A stretch of 64,000 nucleotides of DNA from DATLLJ01 sp035537875 (lineage in GTDB: Bacteria > Acidobacteriota > Vicinamibacteria > Vicinamibacterales > CAVVIG01), in NCBI GenBank assembly GCA_035537875.1, contig DATLLJ010000108.1, forward strand, positions 1 to 64,000, given 5' to 3'. The notes beneath the pieces were generated by a model, which had not been told where the DNA came from, searched no databases, and saw only the letters and a list, made by a program, of their open reading frames with translations. Below, in pieces: positions 59,591 to 64,000 of the stretch. How positions within the stretch are numbered: position 1 is the stretch's first letter; every line of letters starts with the position of its first letter. Made by a program: the position numbers and the translations under genes.

Positions 59591-60838
59591 CTACACTCCC
59601 GCGGCGCGCGGCGTCAGCGTCGTGCGCATGCGTCCCAGCGTAAAGGCCAGCGACTCGCGAGGGATGCTCGTCACGAACGGGCCTACCAGCCAGCCGAGTC
59701 CGGTTGGCACACCTCGGCTGAGAGACAGCGACTCACACTGGACGTAGGTTCCCGGAGTGCCTGCGGCGCCGCCAGGCCCGTTGGCACGGTGGTCGAGCGA
59801 GCAGTAGTTGTTGAAGCGCCAGAGGTAACCGCCGTCATGGCCCACGGGCAACTCGCTTTCGGCTCGACCGTCGGCACTCGACACCTCGGCGATGCGGGTG
59901 CTGTAGCCGCGGACGAAGGCCCGGGTGTCGCTCAGTCGGCGGTAGAGCACATCGTTTTCGGTGTTCAGCACGACGCTGATCACCTTCTTCATGAACAGCT
60001 GAAGGGAGACCGTAAAGCGATCGCCGTCCCGCCGCAGCAGCCGCGAGCGACGCACGTTCGGGGAATAAACCTCCTGATATCGATCGTATCCCTGCATCAG
60101 CGCGATGACCTGACCGACGGTCACGCCCGGAATGAACGTCGTCCCAATCCAGTGATGAATCAGGCCGCTTGAAACGTCGATGTTCCGCCCGGCATCGAGC
60201 GTCTGCAGCCGTTCCGTCATGATCTCCCCACGCTGCAAGGCAATCTCGGCGCGGCGCCGATCGGCATCGTCGAGTCTGTCCACCCACAGAAAGGGCACCC
60301 GGCCCGCGACCTCGTTCTCCATCCTCTTTTCGGTGAGACGCGTATAACGATCGAATGCTTCGATCGTTTCCGGACGGAGCTCCGCCGCATGGGCTGTCGT
60401 GGCGGCCGGCCCCGCCCCGGCGACGACGAACGCGAGCGCCACCCAGGCGGCAGGTCTGAACACGAGGCGATCGGCCGAGACAAAGTTGGCCACAGCGCAA
60501 ACGCAAACGGTCAAGACGTTGGCGATCAAGAAATGCAAGCCGGCGACGTCCACGAGCAGCGGCATGATGATGAGACCACCCGACAACGAGATGATACCGT
60601 TCGCGCCATGAAACCGCCACAGACGCCGGAACATCTCGCGGGCTCGAACCGGACGGTCCGACCAGGTCCACGATTCATGGCCGACGAAGTTCAGGAGCAC
60701 GGCGAGCTCGGTTGCGAGAGCGGTGGAGACCAGATAGTGCAGGCCGAACCGCGCTGTCAACAGCCACAGCGCGGTCAGCTGCGCGACGAATCCGACCGCG
60801 CCGACGAGCGAGAACGTCGCGAGCCTCTTGGCAGTCAT
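59591..60838 (-). CDS. GtrA-family membrane protein fused to an extracytoplasmic domain
   Basis: 415 residues. Residues 1-128 are a GtrA domain with four helices (FSLVGAVGFVAQLTALWLLT, FGLHYLVSTALATELAVLLN). GtrA proteins help move lipid-linked sugars. A fifth hydrophobic segment at about 129-150 (AWVALAFVVAGAGPAAT) ends like a signal peptide, and the rest (ELRPETIEAFDRYTRLTE, VPFLWVDRLDDADRRR, MQGYDRYQEVYSP) is a soluble domain that elsewhere occurs as a separate secreted protein. The ATG overlaps the stop of the next gene upstream (ATGA). Confidence 0.8.
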   Translation of the reverse strand: MTAKRLATFSLVGAVGFVAQLTALWLLTARFGLHYLVSTALATELAVLLNFVGHESWTWSDRPVRAREMFRRLWRFHGANGIISLSGGLIIMPLLVDVAGLHFLIANVLTVCVCAVANFVSADRLVFRPAAWVALAFVVAGAGPAATTAHAAELRPETIEAFDRYTRLTEKRMENEVAGRVPFLWVDRLDDADRRRAEIALQRGEIMTERLQTLDAGRNIDVSSGLIHHWIGTTFIPGVTVGQVIALMQGYDRYQEVYSPNVRRSRLLRRDGDRFTVSLQLFMKKVISVVLNTENDVLYRRLSDTRAFVRGYSTRIAEVSSADGRAESELPVGHDGGYLWRFNNYCSLDHRANGPGGAAGTPGTYVQCESLSLSRGVPTGLGWLVGPFVTSIPRESLAFTLGRMRTTLTPRAAGV

Positions 60839-61509
60839 CGCAGCGGCTCCGCTTCATACAGTGTCCGAGTGTTTCGGGCCACCGACACGACGAAGGTGAT
60901 GAGCAGGCCAATCGTCCCCACCACGCCTCCGACGTCGAACAGCTGATACTCCCGACCGAACAGCAGCACTTGCGGATCGTTGACGAGCGCGATCGTGCCC
61001 ACCGCGAGCAACAGCCGAAGCTCCGTGGGGCCGACTCCCCAGAAAGACAGACGAAACACGGTCAGGCAGTATGTCGCCAGGTAAATCTCGATCGACAGCA
61101 TCAAGTACGCGATCAGGAATGTCATGGCGATACCAGGCGTCATGAACCCCGACCACCCCAGCCCGGCCAGCACGAACACGACGCCGAAGCAATCGACGAC
61201 GTGGTCCACGTAGAAACCGTATCGCGGCCGCTGCTGGCCTCGAACGCGAGCAAGGGTGCCGTCCAGGCTGTCGCCGAACCAGTTCAAGGCGAGACCGACA
61301 ATGGCGACCAAGAGCGCGACCGGGCGGCCGGGCGCCACCGCATAGGACGCGCCCGTCAGCGCCATCGCCGCGAGCGCCAGCGCGGTCAGGTGGTCTGAGT
61401 TCATGGCGCGCGGCAGGCGCTGGGCCAGCCAAATCAGGCACCGACGTTCGAGCCCGACCAGGGGATTTGAGGCCACCCGGGTCGCCTCGGCAAACTGAAC
61501 CATGCTCAT
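60835..61509 (-). CDS. CDP-alcohol phosphatidyltransferase family protein
   Basis: 224 residues with the full family signature D-S-L-D-G-T-L-A-R, then G-F-Y-V-D-H-V-V-D (GDSLDGTLARVRGQQRPRYG, FYVDHVVDCFG). Six hydrophobic segments. These enzymes transfer a phosphoalcohol from a CDP-alcohol such as CDP-diacylglycerol. The gene overlaps the GtrA fusion gene, which suggests a shared role in making or moving a lipid-linked head group. Confidence 0.9.
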   Translation of the reverse strand: MSMVQFAEATRVASNPLVGLERRCLIWLAQRLPRAMNSDHLTALALAAMALTGASYAVAPGRPVALLVAIVGLALNWFGDSLDGTLARVRGQQRPRYGFYVDHVVDCFGVVFVLAGLGWSGFMTPGIAMTFLIAYLMLSIEIYLATYCLTVFRLSFWGVGPTELRLLLAVGTIALVNDPQVLLFGREYQLFDVGGVVGTIGLLITFVVSVARNTRTLYEAEPLR

Positions 61510-61608
61510 CGAAAGCCTCCTGTCCTCGTATGCGAGATTGGTTCGGTTTTTGGCTCAGGAGGACGCAATTGCGCCGGAAAGGAGGATAATCGCCGGGAAG
61601 GAGGAGCA

Positions 61609-62175
61609 ATGAGACAGGCAGGTCCAACTCTGGCTCTTTGTCTCGGTACGGTCCTACTCCTCGGCACGAGCGGCGGGGCGCAGCAGCCAGCCGCAGCCGT
61701 GCCGGAGCTGACCGTGGGACAGCAGGCGCCGGACTTCACGTTGCAGGCGAGCGACGGGCAAACCTACACGCTCTCGAAGCTGAAGGGAAAGGCCGTCGTG
61801 CTCGCGTGGTTTCCCAAAGCGTTCACCGCTGGTTGAACGGCCGAATGCCAGGCCCTCCGTGAGAACGGGCCACTGATTCGGGCGTTCGACGTCGCGTACT
61901 TCATGATCAGCGTGGACACACTCGCCGACAACACCGCTTTCGCCAAGAAAGAGAACGCGGATTTTCCGATTCTTGCCGACCCGACGAAGGAGACCGCAAG
62001 AAAGTACGGAGTACTGCGAAGTCTCGGTAATCTCGGCGAAGTGGCCAATCGCTGGACGTTCTACATCGGTCCTGACGGGCGGATTCGGCAAATCGACAAG
62101 ATGGTCAATCCCGCCGAGTCAGGCAAGGACATCGTCGCGAACTTGAAGACCCTGAACGTGCCTCCCGCGAAGTAG
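61609..62175 (+). CDS. Probable selenocysteine peroxiredoxin (in-frame TGA at catalytic residue)
   Basis: 188 residues when the TGA at 61834-61836 is read as Sec76. Signal peptide ends near GTSGGAQ. The thioredoxin-like peroxiredoxin core is PELTVGQQAPDFTLQASDG, LAWFPKAFTAG, then Sec-TAEC and ALRENGPLIRAFDVAYFMIS, ADFPILADPTKETARKYGVL and WTFYIGPDGRIRQID. Family members with Cys have GCTAEC at this point, so TGA replaces the peroxidatic Cys and a partner Cys80 remains. A hairpin follows at 61851-61871. Without Sec insertion only a 75-residue stub would be made. Good ribosome-binding site (GGAGGAG). Confidence 0.8.
61834..61871 (+). promoter_or_regulatory. UGA codon with bacterial SECIS-like hairpin
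   Basis: After the TGA at 61834-61836, GGC (61851-61853) and CCG (61857-61859) pair with CGG (61866-61868) and GCC (61869-61871) around the loop TGAGAA, with a small bulge CCT. The loop begins 23 nt after the TGA and has G in its first two bases, as described for bacterial SECIS elements read by SelB. Manual folding only. Confidence 0.6.
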
Positions 62176-62238
62176 CTCGATTCCGGCCGGGTCTTCTTCG
62201 GGGCTCGGCCGGGTCGTCCCGTTCCCATCAACGACATC

Positions 62239-64000
62239 TCAGAACTGCCAGCCCACCGTCAGAGCCGTTGCGTCGTCTCGCAGACCACGGGCGACATCGA
62301 CGCGCAAGGTGGCTGCGAATCCGGGCGCCCTCAGGCGGACCCCGGCGCCGACGTCGATTTGTGTCCGACCGGCCTGCGAGGTCTGAGCCCTCGAGGTCTG
62401 GGCGACGTCCGCGAACATCGCGACGCCGACCCGTGCCGGACCTGCCGACCCAATCCATCGCTGGGCTTCGCCGTGCGAGTACAGGAGTGTCCGGCCGAGG
62501 ACAGACGGGCCAGTGAGATCGATGACGCCGTCCTCGAAGAGCGGATGCGCCCGCAGAAGGACGCGCTCGCGCGTGTCTGTTCCTGCACGAGGCCAAAGAG
62601 CCAGCGGCGCATTGCTGCCCGCCTGCTCGACGCCGGCATCGGCAAGGTAGACCCACCTGTCGGCTCGGGGCGGCGATTTGAACGCGACGCGACCCGCCAC
62701 CGTGTGAAATACGCCGCCGGAGGGTTCCGCCCAGATTGTGGCGCTTCCGTCGATCGACCATCGATCGCCCAGCCAGCGCCGTTCGAGCAAGCCACCGGCA
62801 AACACCGTACGACCTTCGAACGAGGGTCCGTGCCAGGTATCGATGCCGGCGCTCACCGAGTACCGCAGGCTGCCGGTCAGCCAGTCGCTGAACGTCAGCG
62901 CGCCGTGCGTGCGCGTCTCGCTGAACGTCGGGTAGTACTGCTGCGACTCCCAACCCGCGTCCACGCGCCACACCCCACCCGATTGTCCACGCCCGGGCGC
63001 CGCGAATCCGAAGGCGACTTGCGGGCGGTTGTTCCACCATCGCCAGGTGGCCGACCACATTTCCCCTTGTCCGGTTGGACCGGGGAGCGCTATCCGAGCC
63101 TCGCGGTCGACGGCGGCAATGGCCGCCGACGTGGTCCATTCCGCGGCTCCCCGTGGAACGCCGCGCTCGACGACCGCCGCGTTGACGGTGACGAAGCCGT
63201 CGGCCTCCGGAATGAACGTCAGCCGGGAGTCTGCGAACCGCGGCAGCTGTTGAAGACGACGTTCCGCCCGCCTGAACGCGCTTTCCGTCAGCAGCATGTT
63301 CGGCGAGAGCCCCATGGCTGCGGCGACCGTCTGGAAACGGGTGCTGTCGAGCCCGCTGATCTCGACGAGGTTGATCGATGGTCTCCCCGCGCGATTCCAG
63401 GCGCGAAGGGCTCCCGTGAAGTCGCTCTGCATGAAGCGGCTCGATGCCAGCACCTGCCCGGCGTAGCCGTCATCGCCATCGAGGGCGGTTGCTCGTTCGG
63501 CAAGATCCTCGGCATCGCCCCAGCGCCCCTCGGCGAACCGGACGCCCGCCATCTCGCGCAAAGGGGCGGCCTCGGCGGGACATTGAGCGTGGACGCCGTC
63601 GAGGATGTCGTACGCGTCACTCAAGGGCCTGGCATCTGCGCGTTCGATCGCTTCTTCCAGCAGCACATCACAACGGCGCGCCTGCGGACCAATCCCATTT
63701 TCCGGTTGCCCGCCGCTCCCGACATCAACGGGACGCGACGAGCGTTCGACCGGAACATGGTCTCTGTCGCCCAGAGAAAGGCCTTTCTCCGCGGGAAGAA
63801 CCACCAGCGACCAGAAACCGGTGGGCTCCCACACACGCAGCAGATCGGCGACAGCGACGCGCCGTGACGGTCCCCACGTCGGATCGTGGACGATCACGGC
63901 GTCTCCCTCGATGCCGGTCACGAGGAGATAGTGATTGCGGACGCCGCGATCAGCGACCAGAATCACGATCGGGCGGCCTTTCTCGAGCTGCTCCTCCAGC
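62239..64000 (-). CDS. C39-like peptidase/TPR/beta-barrel protein, N-terminus cut by window edge
   Basis: Partial; the visible part is 587 residues. The left end of the protein lies beyond 64000. The N-terminal part shows GRPIVILVADRG, HYLLVTGIEGDAVIVHDPTW, the His and Asp of a C39 papain-like fold; the Cys would be outside the window. Then come TPR-like helices (PLREMAGVRFAEGRWGDAED) and a long beta-rich tail with paired aromatic strands ending FAATLRVDVARGLRDDATAL, with terminal Phe, typical of an outer-membrane barrel. The peptidase and barrel in one chain suggest an export or processing system. Confidence 0.75.
   Translation of the reverse strand, partial: LEEQLEKGRPIVILVADRGVRNHYLLVTGIEGDAVIVHDPTWGPSRRVAVADLLRVWEPTGFWSLVVLPAEKGLSLGDRDHVPVERSSRPVDVGSGGQPENGIGPQARRCDVLLEEAIERADARPLSDAYDILDGVHAQCPAEAAPLREMAGVRFAEGRWGDAEDLAERATALDGDDGYAGQVLASSRFMQSDFTGALRAWNRAGRPSINLVEISGLDSTRFQTVAAAMGLSPNMLLTESAFRRAERRLQQLPRFADSRLTFIPEADGFVTVNAAVVERGVPRGAAEWTTSAAIAAVDREARIALPGPTGQGEMWSATWRWWNNRPQVAFGFAAPGRGQSGGVWRVDAGWESQQYYPTFSETRTHGALTFSDWLTGSLRYSVSAGIDTWHGPSFEGRTVFAGGLLERRWLGDRWSIDGSATIWAEPSGGVFHTVAGRVAFKSPPRADRWVYLADAGVEQAGSNAPLALWPRAGTDTRERVLLRAHPLFEDGVIDLTGPSVLGRTLLYSHGEAQRWIGSAGPARVGVAMFADVAQTSRAQTSQAGRTQIDVGAGVRLRAPGFAATLRVDVARGLRDDATALTVGWQF

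Noticed and set aside
61572..61605. Direct repeat before the peroxiredoxin gene (two CGCCGG(A/G)AAGGAGGA copies)
   Set aside because: Two short G/A-rich copies 19 bases apart look like a duplicated ribosome-binding site; too short to claim a riboswitch.

Overview
The window is high-GC DNA (roughly 63-66% by eye) whose gene content points to an acidobacterium of the Vicinamibacteria type. The signs are two eukaryotic-type Ser/Thr kinases fused to TolB/WD40-like propellers, DUF3300, DUF2911, DUF2934 and SIMPL proteins, secreted cupins, and many lipoproteins and multihaem cytochromes. It reads like a chromosomal contig, possibly metagenomic. The taxonomic call is inference: there is no rRNA or marker phylogeny here, and the only RNA gene seen is one tRNA-Ser(UGA). 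At least five genes carry single-base frameshifts, so indel errors in the assembly must be kept in mind.

Layout. 0-4 kb: a frameshifted kinase-propeller protein and a secreted protein, both on the minus strand. 3.9-9.3 kb: a cupin/ECF locus with four cupin genes or relics, DoxX, an ECF sigma factor, a zinc-finger anti-sigma fused to a cytochrome-b-like membrane domain, and DUF2911. Two near-identical promoter-like elements (TTAACC, 16 nt, GTCTAA) precede the cupin relic and the main cupin gene. 9.7-10.9 kb: a radical SAM protein. 10.9-27.8 kb: a long same-strand cluster of serine dehydratase, MFS relic, phosphotransacetylase, acetate kinase, pyruvate:ferredoxin oxidoreductase, dihydroorotate-dehydrogenase-like protein, decahaem MtrA, MtrB porin, cytochrome c, six-haem NapC-like cytochrome, tandem class II aldolase and DUF3300. 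Several junctions overlap as ATGA or TAATG. Divergent from it, 28.1-32.5 kb carries a fused PTS protein (IIA-HPr-EI) and a PtsG-type permease.

Read together, 11-32 kb looks like a glucose/serine to pyruvate to acetyl-CoA to acetate + ATP island. Its reducing equivalents could leave through a porin-cytochrome conduit for extracellular electron transfer. That coupling is inference from gene order.

32.5-47 kb is mixed: a second kinase-propeller, small stress/redox proteins, a methyltransferase, a TIR-like membrane protein, tRNA-Ser with 5'-tRNA fragments nearby, two frameshifted small secreted paralogues, a coiled-coil protein and an IMP dehydrogenase-family enzyme with an atypical active-site loop. 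47.5-51 kb is a sulfur-type operon (ArsR-rhodanese regulator, MFS, rhodanese-metallo-beta-lactamase, SHOCT) behind a 24-bp palindrome inside a TTGACA promoter. 51-64 kb holds lipoproteins, a B12-type radical SAM protein, a haem c/terpenoid-cyclase-fold protein, a TIR-membrane protein, SIMPL, a GtrA fusion, a CDP-alcohol phosphatidyltransferase, a peroxiredoxin with an in-frame TGA at the catalytic position followed by a SECIS-like hairpin (a probable selenoprotein), and the 3' part of a C39-like/TPR/barrel protein cut by the window edge.
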